DNA of 38,493 nucleotides from Myxococcales bacterium (GCA_025355005.1 JANXLV010000119.1:1-38493), one strand, 5' to 3'. Positions 7,267 through 14,906 are shown, numbered from the stretch's first letter. Numbers and translations are program-made. Notes: a model not told the origin generated them from the sequence alone.

Positions 7267-9552
7267 ATGGCCAAGAACATCCTCGTCATCAGTGTTGATC
7301 CGCGCGAGACGCGCGTAGCGCTCATCGAAAACGGCGTCATCGCCGAGCTGCACATCGAACGAAGCGGACATGCCGCGAATACCGTCGGCAACGTGTATTT
7401 GGGCAAGGTCACGCGCGTGCTGCCGGGCCTGCAGGCTGCGTTCATCGAGATCGGTCAGGAGCGCGCGGCGTTCCTCCACGTCGAGGACCTGATCCGCCCC
7501 GACGACTTCGACTCGTACCTTGCAGGCGGTCGCAAGCATGCGCGCGGTGAGGTCGTCGAGGGCGCCGTCGCCGCCGAGACCGAGGTCGACGACGAAGAGG
7601 GCGAAGAGGCCGCAGCGGCAGCTCCCGCGGTCTCCCCCGAGGACGCGCACGCCGCAGCAACCGAGGCGGTAGAGGCCGGCGACAGCGGCGTGGATGCAGG
7701 CGACACGACCGGCCACGACCCGCATGACGACGACATCAGTGACGAGGTCCCCCCCGCGCAGGAGTCCGGTCTGCTCATCAACGAAGAGCACCACGATCCC
7801 AGCTCTGCCCCGGTGATCGCGCACGCGACCTCGTCGACGCACGGCGTGAGCGACGTCTCCGGTGTTCTTCCGCCCGACTCTGGGCCGGCGGCATCGGGCG
7901 CCGAGCTCGATGCTAGCGACGAAGACGAAGAAGACGACGACGCGGACGCGGACAGCGGCGAGGACGTGAACGACGAAGGGGAAGGCGAGGACAAGCTTGC
8001 GCCCGCGCCGGCAGCCGCAGCAGCTCCCGCAAAGGATGCCGACGACGACGACGACTTCGGCGATCTCCCCGGCTTCACGATCACAGACCCCAACGAGCCC
8101 GTTCCGCAGGTCGCTGCGCGCTCCGCGGATCCGAACCGCAGCGGCGGTCGTCGTGGTCGTGGTCGTCGTGGTCGCGGTCGTCGCGACGGTCAGAGCGGCG
8201 GCGGCGGCGGTGGCCGCGATGTCGGAGCTCAGCGTGAAGGCGGAAGTCGCGGCGGCGGCGGTGGTGGCGGCGGACGCTCACGCAGCGGCGGCGGCGGTCG
8301 TGGCGGTGATCGCGGCGGCAGCTCGATCCCGCGCATCTCGAAGACCACCCCCATCCGCGACGTCGTGAAGGAAGGCCAGGAGATCATCGTCCAGGTGACG
8401 AAGGATCCGATCGGCACGAAGGGCGCGCGTTGCTCGAGCCACATCTCGCTCCCCGGCCGCTACGTCGTGTTCCTGCCAACGGTCGATCACATCGGCATCT
8501 CCAAGCGCATCGGCTCCGACAAGGAGCGCGCGCGTCTGCGCGAGGTCATCGAGAGCGTGAAGCCCCCGACAGGCGGCCTCATCGTGCGTACGGTCGCCGA
8601 AGGCCTGACGAAGAAGCAGCTGAAGCAGGACGTCGGCTACCTCGTCCGCCTCTGGGGCGAGATCGCGAAGAAGAACGAGAGCGCACACGCACCGTCGCTC
8701 CTCTCCTCCGAGCTCGACATCGTGCTCAAGGTCGCGCGTGATCTCTTCACCGACGAGGTGGAGGAGGTCGTCATCGACGACAAGCACCAGCACGAGCGCC
8801 TCTGCCGCTTCGTGGAGATGTTCGCACCGGACCGCGTGAAGGACGTGAAGCTCTACACCGAGGACGAGCCCATCTTCGACGAGTACGGCATCGAGGACGA
8901 GATCGGCCGCGCGCTCGCGCGCAAGGTGCCGCTGCCGTCGGGTGGTCACCTCATCATCGACCAGGCCGAGGCCCTCACCGCGATCGACGTCAACACGGGT
9001 CGCTTCGTCGGCAAGGGCAGCAAGGACATGGAGGAGACCATCCTCAAGACGAACCTCGAGGCCGTCAAGGAGATCGCCTACCAGCTTCGCTTCCGCAACA
9101 TCGGCGGCCTGATCATCCTCGACCTGATCGACATGGAGAAATCCGCCAACCGCGAGAAGGTGCGTCGCACGCTCGACGACCTCCTCCAGAACGACAAGGC
9201 GAAGACCACGCTGAACCGCATCTCGGACCTCGGGCTCATCGAGATGACGCGAAAGCGCACGCGCGAGAGTCTCGGTCGGCTCCTCAACGAGCCGTGCTTC
9301 TACTGCGATGGCACCGGCCAGCTGCAGTCGAAGGAGACCATCGCGTACGAGATCCTGCGGGAGATCCGCCGCAAGAGGAACGATCTGGCGGGCTACTCGG
9401 TCGTCGTGAACGCGCACCCGGCCGTCGCGGATGTGCTGAACGGCGCGGAGCGCGAGGCCGTCGCCCAGACGGAGAGCAAGACGCAGCGGAAGATCCAGGT
9501 CGTGCCGCGCCGCGAGTACCACATCGAGCAGTTCGATCTCACTGGGCGCTGA
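7267..9552 (+). CDS. rne: Ribonuclease E/G with a large insertion in the S1 domain
   Basis: Single-strand-specific endoribonuclease for rRNA and tRNA maturation and mRNA decay. It has 761 residues. The N-terminus (residues 1-80) begins an S1 RNA-binding fold (VGNVYLGKVTRVLPGLQAAFIEIG), which resumes near residue 354. The ~270 residues between are low complexity: a long Asp/Glu/Ala-rich acidic part, then an RGG/RGR-rich basic part (about 290-352). The catalytic half is intact: metal-binding aspartates in AIDVNTG (D574) and LDLIDM (D619/D622), then the zinc-link C677-x2-C680. No degradosome-type C-terminal tail follows; the protein ends at FDLTGR, as RNase G-type proteins do. The PilZ gene follows 20 bp downstream, probably in the same operon. 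Confidence 0.95.
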   Translation: MAKNILVISVDPRETRVALIENGVIAELHIERSGHAANTVGNVYLGKVTRVLPGLQAAFIEIGQERAAFLHVEDLIRPDDFDSYLAGGRKHARGEVVEGAVAAETEVDDEEGEEAAAAAPAVSPEDAHAAATEAVEAGDSGVDAGDTTGHDPHDDDISDEVPPAQESGLLINEEHHDPSSAPVIAHATSSTHGVSDVSGVLPPDSGPAASGAELDASDEDEEDDDADADSGEDVNDEGEGEDKLAPAPAAAAAPAKDADDDDDFGDLPGFTITDPNEPVPQVAARSADPNRSGGRRGRGRRGRGRRDGQSGGGGGGRDVGAQREGGSRGGGGGGGGRSRSGGGGRGGDRGGSSIPRISKTTPIRDVVKEGQEIIVQVTKDPIGTKGARCSSHISLPGRYVVFLPTVDHIGISKRIGSDKERARLREVIESVKPPTGGLIVRTVAEGLTKKQLKQDVGYLVRLWGEIAKKNESAHAPSLLSSELDIVLKVARDLFTDEVEEVVIDDKHQHERLCRFVEMFAPDRVKDVKLYTEDEPIFDEYGIEDEIGRALARKVPLPSGGHLIIDQAEALTAIDVNTGRFVGKGSKDMEETILKTNLEAVKEIAYQLRFRNIGGLIILDLIDMEKSANREKVRRTLDDLLQNDKAKTTLNRISDLGLIEMTRKRTRESLGRLLNEPCFYCDGTGQLQSKETIAYEILREIRRKRNDLAGYSVVVNAHPAVADVLNGAEREAVAQTESKTQRKIQVVPRREYHIEQFDLTGR

Positions 9553-9572
9553 GCCCGTCACGAGGCAGTGCG

Positions 9573-9917
9573 ATGAGTGAGAAGCCCAGCGAGAAGCCCA
9601 GCGACCAGGCCATCCCGGGTCGTGAAGATCAGCGCGTCACGATCAACAAGGAGTTCGAGTCGTTCGACGCGTTCATCCAGGAGTACGTGACCAACATCTC
9701 GCGCACCGGCGTCTTCATCCGCGCGCAGCACGTGCTCCCCGTGGGCACGCGCGTGAACCTACACTTCACGGTGGTGATGGACGGCATCGAGACGATCGAA
9801 GGTGCCGGCGAGGTCGTGCGCGTCGAGAAGGACGGCATGGGCGTCGTCTTCCGCGAGCTCTCGACCTACTCGAAAGACCTCATCGACAAGCTCCTCGTGA
9901 AGAAGCTCCTCACCTGA
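9573..9917 (+). CDS. PilZ domain protein
   Basis: Single-domain PilZ protein of 114 residues, the family that binds the second messenger cyclic di-GMP. Both signature motifs are present: R17-x3-R21 (REDQR) and N41-x-S-x2-G46 (NISRTG). A beta-barrel pattern follows (VLPVGTRVNLHFTVVMDGIETIEGAGEVVRVEKDGMGVVF). This is the small TIGR02266-like form common in myxobacteria. ATG 9573 was chosen 20 bp after the rne stop; frames extending upstream lie inside rne. Its first residues carry a short SEKP repeat. Whether it influences RNase E or motility is unknown. Confidence 0.88.
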   Translation: MSEKPSEKPSDQAIPGREDQRVTINKEFESFDAFIQEYVTNISRTGVFIRAQHVLPVGTRVNLHFTVVMDGIETIEGAGEVVRVEKDGMGVVFRELSTYSKDLIDKLLVKKLLT

Positions 9918-9975
9918 ACGACCATTTCTCCAGCTAACCAGGACAGCTCAGCCTGGCGCGCGTGCCGTTTTTGGC

Positions 9976-9981
9976 TATGCT
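9976..9981 (+). promoter_or_regulatory. -10-like element, leaderless layout (RCC1 lipoprotein)
   Basis: TATGCT lies 7 nt before ATG 9989. This spacing supports ATG 9989 over the in-frame alternatives at 9962 (GTG) and 9977. Confidence 0.4.
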
Positions 9982-9988
9982 CGCGCTG

Positions 9989-11490
9989 ATGAACGCTCGC
10001 TGGATTGTCGGGGGAACTGTGTGTGTGGTGCTTGCCGCGACATCATGGATGGTGGCTTGCGTGGGCGACGCTGGGTCGACCGGGACCGGCACAGATGCGG
10101 GCGGAGTGGACGGCGGTGGCACCGCCGACACCGGTCCCGGCAACACCGCTGACGGCTCCACGTTTGACGCCGGCACGGTCGACTCGGGCTGTGGCGACAC
10201 GAAGAGCAGCGCGGACAACTGCGGCACGTGCGGGCACAAGTGCTCCGCCGGCAACGCCTGCTTCACTGGACGCTGCGGCAACGAGGTCGTGCTGCTGGGC
10301 GGGTCCGCGTCCTCCGGTGACTCGTGCGCGCTGCTCGCGAACGGCACCGTGTGGGGCTGGGGCGACAACCTCAACGGAGACCTGGGTGTCGGTGACAAGC
10401 TGGCGCGTAACTTCGCGACGAAGATCACCGTGGACTCCACCGGTGCCACGTTCGATCACGTCGTCGATGTCGGCATCGGCTTCGGGCACGCGTGCGCCCG
10501 CAAGGACGACGGAAGCATCTGGTGCTGGGGCCAGGGCAAGGACGGCGCGACGGGCGTGACCGTCGACCCGCTGCAGGCAGACGTGCTCGTGCCGACGAAG
10601 GTCGGCAATCTCAGCGGCTACAAGTCGCTTCGTGTCTCTGGCGACACGAACTGCGGCATCGACGCAAACGACGATGTGTACTGCTGGGCTCGAACGATCA
10701 CCTGCTCCTCGGCCACACGTCGAACACGAATGGTGACATCGCCTACCCCGGCAACGGCTGCACGGGCGTGGTGCAGGCGAATCCGTTCTACGCAAACGCG
10801 ACCCCGACAAAGGTGGTCGGGCTCTCCAACGTCAAGGCGCTGGAGATGGGCGATCAGCACGCGTGCGCGGTGGATGGCGCCGGTACCGTGAAGTGCTGGG
10901 GCGCGGACGACTTCAACCAGCTCGGCGATGCGCAGAACAACTCGGGGACCGCGTCCTCGCCGTGCGGCCGCGGGATCACCAACGTGATCGTCCCGAACAA
11001 GCCCATCGCTCTCGGCGGTGGGCGCCTGCAGACGTGCGCGCTGTACGGCGCCGCGCAGCCGGCGAAGTGCTGGGGCTCGAACCAATCCGGGCAGCTCGGC
11101 ATCGGTACGACGGACGGCGGCGAACCGGCAAACTACGGTGCCTCGGTCCTGGGCGTGGCCGCGACGGGCGGCAACTACCACCTCTGCATGCTGACCACCG
11201 CGGGGGGCGTGCTCTGCAGCGGCAACAACGATCACAACGCGCTCGGCAGCGCGGCACCGCACCCCAGCCTCACGCCGCAGACCGTGCTCATCGGCAACAC
11301 GCCGATCGCCAACGTCACTGCGCTCACTTCCAGCTTCCTGGTCTCGTGCGCGCTTCGCAACGACAACACCGTGTGGTGCTGGGGGGAGAACACGGCGGCT
11401 GGGGATCTCGGCGGAGCGGGCGGTCGCCTGGGCAACGGTGATGCAGTCGCGCACGTCGGCGCCGTGAAGGTCATGGGCCTCCCGCAGTAG
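9989..11490 (+). pseudogene. RCC1-repeat lipoprotein interrupted by a one-base frameshift
   Basis: A secreted RCC1-type beta-propeller lipoprotein. The signal peptide ends WMVAC; a Gly/Asp/Thr linker and a Cys-rich stretch (NCGTCGHKCSAGNACFTGRCG) follow, then repeats built on CALLANGTVWGWGDN, CARKDDGSIWCWGQG, CAVDGAGTVKCWGADD and CALRNDNTVWCWGEN. The frame from 9989 fails after DVYCWA, and the propeller continues one frame over as GSNDHLLLGHTSNTNGD to 11490. The break is at 10686-10688: TGCTGGGCTCGAAC has one G fewer than the TGCTGGGGCTCGAAC that encodes the same motif near 11066. Restoring that G gives one ~500-residue protein. It is either a sequencing error in a G run or a real inactivating mutation. 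Confidence 0.82.
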
Positions 11491-11519
11491 ATAGACCACG
11501 GGTGACACGGCGGTAGGGC

Positions 11520-11548
11520 TTGACAAGCGAGCCACCGTTTACAAATGT
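11520..11548 (+). promoter_or_regulatory. Sigma-70-type promoter for tRNA-Ser
   Basis: A perfect -35 TTGACA lies at 11520-11525. A -10-like AAATGT sits at 11543-11548 (17-bp spacer) inside TTTACAAATG. The tRNA begins 7 bp further on, so the primary transcript would have almost no 5' leader. Confidence 0.6.
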
Positions 11549-11555
11549 GGGCGGT

Positions 11556-11642
11556 GGAGAGCTGTCCGAGTGGCCGAAGGAGCCTGATTCGAAATCAGGT
11601 GTTGGTGCAAGCTAACCAAGGGTTCGAATCCCTTGCTCTCCG
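11556..11642 (+). tRNA. tRNA-Ser(CGA)
   Basis: An 87-nt type II tRNA. The acceptor stem pairs GGAGAGC (11556-11562) with GCTCTCC (11635-11641), followed by discriminator G11642. The anticodon stem CCTGA/TCAGG encloses loop TTCGAAA, giving anticodon CGA at 11590-11592, which reads UCG serine codons. The long variable arm (TGTTGGTGCAAGCTAACCAA) is typical of serine tRNAs, and the T-loop is GGTTCGAATCC. CCA is not encoded. The convergent TlpA-like gene ends only 11 bp away. Confidence 0.96.
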
Positions 11643-11653
11643 CTAAACCTTCG

Positions 11654-12205
11654 TCAGAGAAGGCCCTTCACTTCGCGTTCGATGTCGGCTTCTTCGCCGT
11701 CGTGGTAGCCGAGGTGTACGAACTTCACGACGCCTGATTTGTCGACGATGAACGTGGAGGGCATCTTGTCCGGGTGCCACTTGCCCGCGATCGATTTTCC
11801 TTCGTCGAAGATGATCGGAAACTTCGCGTTGCCGTGGGAGTCGGCAAAATCTTTGAGGCCTGCGTTCTCTTCGTCCTCCGAGACCGCGACGATCTCGAGC
11901 TGCCCCTTGTACTTCGTGTAGAGCTCCTGCAGCTTCGGGAACGATTTCTTGCAGGGCTCGCACCACGTCGCCCAGAAGTCGACGATGAGCACCTTGCCCT
12001 TGTACGAGCCGAAGCCCGCCTTGCCCTTGCCGTTCGCGACGATGTCACGCGAGAAGTCAGGCCCCGGCTGATTGCGGAGCGGGTGCTTCGCGCCATCATC
12101 ACCGCTGGGTGAGCTTGCGCCCGGCTTCTCGGGGCCGTTGTCGCATCCCGCTGAGAGCGCGAGGCCGAGAGCGAGCAGGGGCACGTACGACGAGCATCTC
12201 AACAT
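11654..12205 (-). CDS. TlpA/ResA-like thioredoxin-fold lipoprotein
   Basis: Membrane-anchored thiol-disulfide oxidoreductase acting outside the cytoplasm, 183 residues. The signal peptide ends LSAGC with Cys21 as the probable lipid site. The thioredoxin fold starts near residue 60 with VLIVDFWATWCEPC: redox pair C82/C85 and Trp before the first Cys, as in TlpA/ResA. The cis-proline loop MPSTFIVDKSG is present. Such proteins reduce apocytochrome or other periplasmic cysteines; the partner here is unknown. A textbook SD, GGAGG, sits 8 nt before the ATG. It is convergent with tRNA-Ser, and a terminator at 12226-12262 separates it from the upstream gene. Confidence 0.9.
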   Translation of the reverse strand: MLRCSSYVPLLALGLALSAGCDNGPEKPGASSPSGDDGAKHPLRNQPGPDFSRDIVANGKGKAGFGSYKGKVLIVDFWATWCEPCKKSFPKLQELYTKYKGQLEIVAVSEDEENAGLKDFADSHGNAKFPIIFDEGKSIAGKWHPDKMPSTFIVDKSGVVKFVHLGYHDGEEADIEREVKGLL

Positions 12206-12225
12206 GGGGATTACCTCCAGACACG

Positions 12226-12262
12226 AAAAAGCCCACCCCTCGACATTGTACGATGGGTGAGC
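12226..12262 (-). terminator. Rho-independent terminator after the lysine-rich gene
   Basis: On the minus strand GCTCACCC (12262-12255) pairs with GGGTGGGC (12238-12231) over 8 bp, including one G-U pair. The loop is 16 nt, and TTTTT follows (12230-12226). It lies 46 nt past the stop of the lysine-rich gene and 21 nt before the TlpA-like start. Confidence 0.75.
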
Positions 12263-12307
12263 CTCTTCACTTCCCTGTTTCGAAGAACGCTCGGGAGGCG
12301 TGCCTCC

Positions 12308-12820
12308 TTACACCTTCGGGAACGGCTCGCGCTCGGCGCCGCGCGGGTTCGAGGCATCGGTGCCGCGTCCGAACTCCTGCTTGCCGGTCGTGCTCACGAA
12401 CGGCCCGCCGACCTCCTCTTCCTGGAGCCGGTTCAGGTCTTCGCCAGCATCGTCTCCGCCCGTCATCGCGGTCACGGCCTCTTCACCGAGCGCCTCCGCG
12501 AGATCATCTTTTGAACGCGCGCCCTTGAGGAACGCCTCCGCACCACTGTCCACGCGGTCCGCGCGGCTTCGTCGCCGCAGGTCCGCGGCCATCCGCGGGT
12601 TCAGGTGACCGGTCGCGTCTCGTCGCTGCACGGGGGCCTTCTTCGCGGCCTTCTTCGGCGCAGCCGCGTGTGCCTTCTTCGGTGCGGCCTTCTTCTTCGG
12701 TGCGGCCTTCTTCTTCGGCGCAGGCTTCTTCTTCGGCGCAGGCTTCTTCTTCGGCGCAGGCTTCTTCTTCGGCGCGGCCTTCTTTTTTCCGGACTTCGTT
12801 GCCTTCTTTTTGCTCGCCAT
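12308..12820 (-). CDS. Histone H1-like lysine-rich protein with an acidic C-terminal domain
   Basis: A 170-residue protein in two parts. Residues 1-65 are Lys/Ala/Pro repeats of the form KKKPAP or KKKAAP, the composition of bacterial histone H1-like DNA-binding tails. Residues ~66-170 are acidic to neutral, ending LQEEEVGGPFVSTTGKQEFG then GRGTDASNPRGAEREPFPKV. This tail resembles, from memory, a small conserved domain also found alone in other bacteria (possibly DUF6335). Nucleoid binding through the N-terminal tail is the likely role of that half. The gene has a -10-like element 6 nt before its ATG and ends at a good terminator, so it is monocistronic. Confidence 0.8.
   Translation of the reverse strand: MASKKKATKSGKKKAAPKKKPAPKKKPAPKKKPAPKKKAAPKKKAAPKKAHAAAPKKAAKKAPVQRRDATGHLNPRMAADLRRRSRADRVDSGAEAFLKGARSKDDLAEALGEEAVTAMTGGDDAGEDLNRLQEEEVGGPFVSTTGKQEFGRGTDASNPRGAEREPFPKV
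12672..12786 (-). repeat. 18-bp tandem repeat within the lysine-rich gene
   Basis: About six copies of a unit like TTCTTCTTCGGCGCAGGC on the plus strand encode the KKK(P/A)AP hexapeptides. Three consecutive copies (roughly 12716-12770) are identical, so copy number may vary by slippage. Confidence 0.8.
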
Positions 12821-12826
12821 GGACGG

Positions 12827-12832
12827 AGCGTA
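12827..12832 (-). promoter_or_regulatory. -10-like element, leaderless layout (lysine-rich gene)
   Basis: Minus strand TACGCT lies 6 nt before ATG 12820. Confidence 0.4.
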
Positions 12833-12860
12833 TGCCGTGAAACGAGGGCCGTCGAGCGTG

Positions 12861-12866
12861 TAGGCT
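12861..12866 (+). promoter_or_regulatory. -10-like element, leaderless layout (12874 gene)
   Basis: TAGGCT lies 7 nt before GTG 12874. A weak -35-like GTGAAA is 18 bp upstream at 12837-12842. The two divergent genes share a 53-bp intergenic region. Confidence 0.4.
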
Positions 12867-12873
12867 CACCATC

Positions 12874-13560
12874 GTGACCGACGATCGAGCCGAAGACGGC
12901 GCTGGCCTCCCCATCCCACTCCCAGGCGGCAAGACCTGGATGCTGGAAGACGCGCTGCGGAAGCTCTCGCTGCGCGCTGGCCTCCCCGGTGCGCGGGTCT
13001 ACGATCTCTCCGCGAACGCCCTGCGCGCCGCAAGGGACAGGGATGTGTCGCTCGGCGACAGATTTGCGCTCGCGCTGCCCGCGAGCTGGCTCGTGAACAG
13101 CCCCGCGAGCTCGGCTGTCATGCGTCGCTGGGCCCTCACCCCCGTCCGCGAGGGTTGGCTCGAGCTGCTGCTGGCGCTGGACGCCGCCACGCCCACATTT
13201 GCCACCGGTGCATGGAAGGATGTTGTCCGCAGCGCGTGGCCACGCCTCGGCGACGAGCCGTTCCTCGTGGAGGCCGCGAGCAAGCTCTGCGCGCTCCTCG
13301 TCCCCGATCGCGTCCCGCTCATGCCGCCGCCCGCGCGCGCGTTCGTGCTCGGCCCCGAGACCGCGGAGGCCGGCAACGACGCCGCAACGTTCATCGCGAT
13401 GGTGGACTTCCTCGTGCTTGCGTCACACGAGAACGACGAGGATCTCCGGCTGGTCGCGGAGCATCACACGGAGGTCCCGCTCTCCGGACCGCAGGTGCTC
13501 GATCGCCTTCTCTGGTTCGACTCGGAAGGTCACCGTCACTGGAAGAACCCGAACGTCTAA
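12874..13560 (+). CDS. Hypothetical protein, no family assigned
   Basis: A 228-residue soluble protein with GTG start, no signal peptide and no transmembrane segment. It is mostly helical. The segment EPFLVEAASKLCALLVPDRVPLMPPPARAFVLG has the look of small actinobacterial/myxobacterial orphan domains that end with LLWFDSEGHRHW-type tails, but I recognise no catalytic motif. It is divergent from the histone-like gene with a shared short promoter region. Its stop codon TAA is the first triplet of the long inverted repeat at 13558-13702, so the mRNA would end in that structure. Confidence 0.7.
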   Translation: MTDDRAEDGAGLPIPLPGGKTWMLEDALRKLSLRAGLPGARVYDLSANALRAARDRDVSLGDRFALALPASWLVNSPASSAVMRRWALTPVREGWLELLLALDAATPTFATGAWKDVVRSAWPRLGDEPFLVEAASKLCALLVPDRVPLMPPPARAFVLGPETAEAGNDAATFIAMVDFLVLASHENDEDLRLVAEHHTEVPLSGPQVLDRLLWFDSEGHRHWKNPNV

Positions 13561-13702
13561 ACGGCGTCGCATGGCGCGAGATCCATCCCGCCATGCTTCG
13601 TTTCGAGCTGCGCGCGGTGCTCACGGACAAGAGTCCGTTCTGCTCCGTGCTCGCTCGAAGCCTTGCCTGACGGGCGGCTCTCACGCCATGCGACGCCGTT
13701 TA
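13558..13702. repeat. 145-bp element with 23-bp terminal inverted repeats and nested dyads
   Basis: 13558-13580 and 13680-13702 are inverted copies matching at 22 of 23 positions (core ACGGCGTCGCATGGCG). Inside them TTCGAGC (about 13601) pairs with GCTCGAA near 13652-13658, and a perfect ACGGAC-AAGA-GTCCGT hairpin lies at about 13623-13638. The stretches between are partly complementary, so the element can fold as one long imperfect hairpin. It starts at the TAA stop of the upstream gene. It could be a MITE/REPIN-like mobile repeat, a structured RNA or a 3'-end stabiliser or terminator. Confidence 0.75.
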
Positions 13703-13703
13703 C

Positions 13704-13747
13704 GCAGAAACGAAAACGGAAATGATCCACAGTCCCCGCGTTTCTGC
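13704..13747. repeat. 9-bp inverted repeat next to the 145-bp element
   Basis: GCAGAAACG (13704-13712) and CGTTTCTGC (13739-13747) are perfect inverted copies around a 26-nt A-rich spacer. They lie in the gap between the 12874 gene and ACBP. I see no gene between 13561 and 13889. Confidence 0.5.
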
Positions 13748-13878
13748 ACGAGAAGGCCGGATGGTTTTCGTCGAGACCGAGCGATGGGTGCGCTTTCTCG
13801 GGAGGAGCGCGCGGAACGACCTCACGGTCGTGAGCACGCACCGGACCGAAAAGCGCGCCCAGCGCGAAGGTATCGGCG

Positions 13879-13899
13879 AAAAACACCGGTCAGCCGGTG
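13879..13899 (-). terminator. Rho-independent terminator of ACBP, stop codon in the loop
   Basis: On the minus strand CACCGG-CTGA-CCGGTG is followed by TTTTT (13883-13879). The TGA in the tetraloop is the ACBP stop codon, so the terminator overlaps the end of the coding region. Confidence 0.85.
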
Positions 13900-14144
13900 A
13901 GCTTGTCCACGAGCTTCACGTAGCCCTCCATCGCCGCGTCCTTGCTCGTGCCCTTCTTCTTGGTCCACGAGTCGAACTTCGCACGACCCTTGAAGTCCAT
14001 CATGCCCGGGCGTGACCCTGACACGTCTCCGGCAGTGGCTTGCTTGTAGAATGCATACAACTCGAGCAAGTCGTCGTTGCCCGGCGCGGAGCTCAGCTCC
14101 TTGACTCTCTTCTGCGCGTCCTCGAACTTGGCGGGGAGTTCCAT
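13890..14144 (-). CDS. Acyl-CoA-binding protein (ACBP)
   Basis: Small cytosolic four-helix protein that binds and buffers long-chain acyl-CoA esters. It has 84 residues from ATG 14144. The family core is clear: LLELYAFYKQATAGDVSGSRPGMMDFKGRAKFDSW, holding the conserved tyrosine and lysines that contact the CoA phosphate, then YVKLVDKLTG. ATG 14144 is preferred over GTG 14150 because a -10-like GATAGT lies 7 nt upstream. ACBP is mainly eukaryotic and sparsely distributed in bacteria. It sits downstream of the run that includes an acyl-CoA ligase (19410-17797), but has its own apparent promoter. Confidence 0.92.
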   Translation of the reverse strand: MELPAKFEDAQKRVKELSSAPGNDDLLELYAFYKQATAGDVSGSRPGMMDFKGRAKFDSWTKKKGTSKDAAMEGYVKLVDKLTG

Positions 14145-14151
14145 GGACACG

Positions 14152-14157
14152 ACTATC
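14152..14157 (-). promoter_or_regulatory. -10-like element, leaderless layout (ACBP)
   Basis: Minus-strand GATAGT (14157-14152) lies 7 nt before ATG 14144 in the 69-bp gap after the Cys-rich lipoprotein gene. Confidence 0.35.
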
Positions 14158-14213
14158 GCACCGGTTGCGGGCGCTGCACAACGCGCTTTCCAACCGGAAC
14201 ATCCCGGGGGCGG

Positions 14214-14906
14214 TCAGTGTGCGGCGACGCAGGTGTAGGTCGAAGGATCGCAGAGCGGCTTTCCTGCCGGGCAGTCACCGGAGCTGGTGCATTCCACGCA
14301 GACATCGTGCAACCGGTCGCATCGAGGCTTGTGCTCGGGGCATTCGCCGTCGCGGTCACATTCCGTGCAGCGGCCCGTCAGCGGATCGCATTCGAGCTTC
14401 GTTCCGTTGCCCACGCAGTCGGCATTGGAGCGGCACTGGATGCAGATGCCCTGATTTTCCAGGCACTGCGGCGTGGCCGAGGGACAGCTCATCTCGTTCA
14501 TGCTGTCGGAGCACGTCACGATGCACGTGTGGGTCGTGCTCTCGCAGATCGCGGTCTGCGGCGGTGCCGCCTTGCAGTCGCCGCTGACGCCGCAGTTGAC
14601 GCAGCGGTGAAGAGCGCCGTCGCAGCGCGGGGAGGTCGCTGGACAGTTCGTGTCGCCCACGCACTCTACACACGCGCCCGAGAACTGGTCGCAGTACAGA
14701 TTGGCCAGACGACAATCGGGGTCCGACGCGCAGCGCGCGAGCGAGCCGCGGGAGCCGTCGGCGGAGGCGCCATCCGGGTCGCCAGCATCACCGACGCCGA
14801 GCTTGCTGCCGGTGCTGTCGAAGTAGAACGAGTCGGAGCACGCAGAGAACGTGAGGGCTGTCGCGATCGAGAGCCCTGCGATCACCGCCGAAGTCGTTGC
14901 CCTCAC
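14214..14906 (-). CDS. Cys-rich repeat lipoprotein
   Basis: Exported, probably surface-exposed lipoprotein of 230 residues. GTG 14906 is the chosen start: it overlaps the FecR stop (GTGA) and puts a signal peptide directly at the N-terminus, ending LTFSAC. After a short Gly/Asp spacer come about seven Cys-rich units of the form CxxC-x4-DC-x5-12-C-x6-C (for example CVECVGDTNCPATSPRCDGA), a pattern common in myxobacterial surface proteins. All cysteines probably form disulfides. It is the last gene of the sigma/FecR operon, so it may be the outer part of that signalling unit or its target. Confidence 0.83.
   Translation of the reverse strand: MRATTSAVIAGLSIATALTFSACSDSFYFDSTGSKLGVGDAGDPDGASADGSRGSLARCASDPDCRLANLYCDQFSGACVECVGDTNCPATSPRCDGALHRCVNCGVSGDCKAAPPQTAICESTTHTCIVTCSDSMNEMSCPSATPQCLENQGICIQCRSNADCVGNGTKLECDPLTGRCTECDRDGECPEHKPRCDRLHDVCVECTSSGDCPAGKPLCDPSTYTCVAAH

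Noticed and set aside
6864..7298. 144-codon plus-strand frame before rne
   Set aside because: It overlaps the rne start in another frame, has irregular composition and no recognisable domain, so it is treated as non-coding.
8278..9561. 427-codon minus-strand frame
   Set aside because: It is antisense to the catalytic half of RNase E, with Leu/Asp/Val-biased composition and no motif.
9938..9956. CCAGG/CCTGG hairpin after the PilZ gene
   Set aside because: It has only a 5-bp stem with a 9-nt loop and no U-tract directly after it; too weak to call a terminator.
13199..13900. Plus-strand frame covering the inverted-repeat element
   Set aside because: It is out of frame with the 12874 gene, Arg-rich, and runs through clear hairpins and the ACBP terminator.
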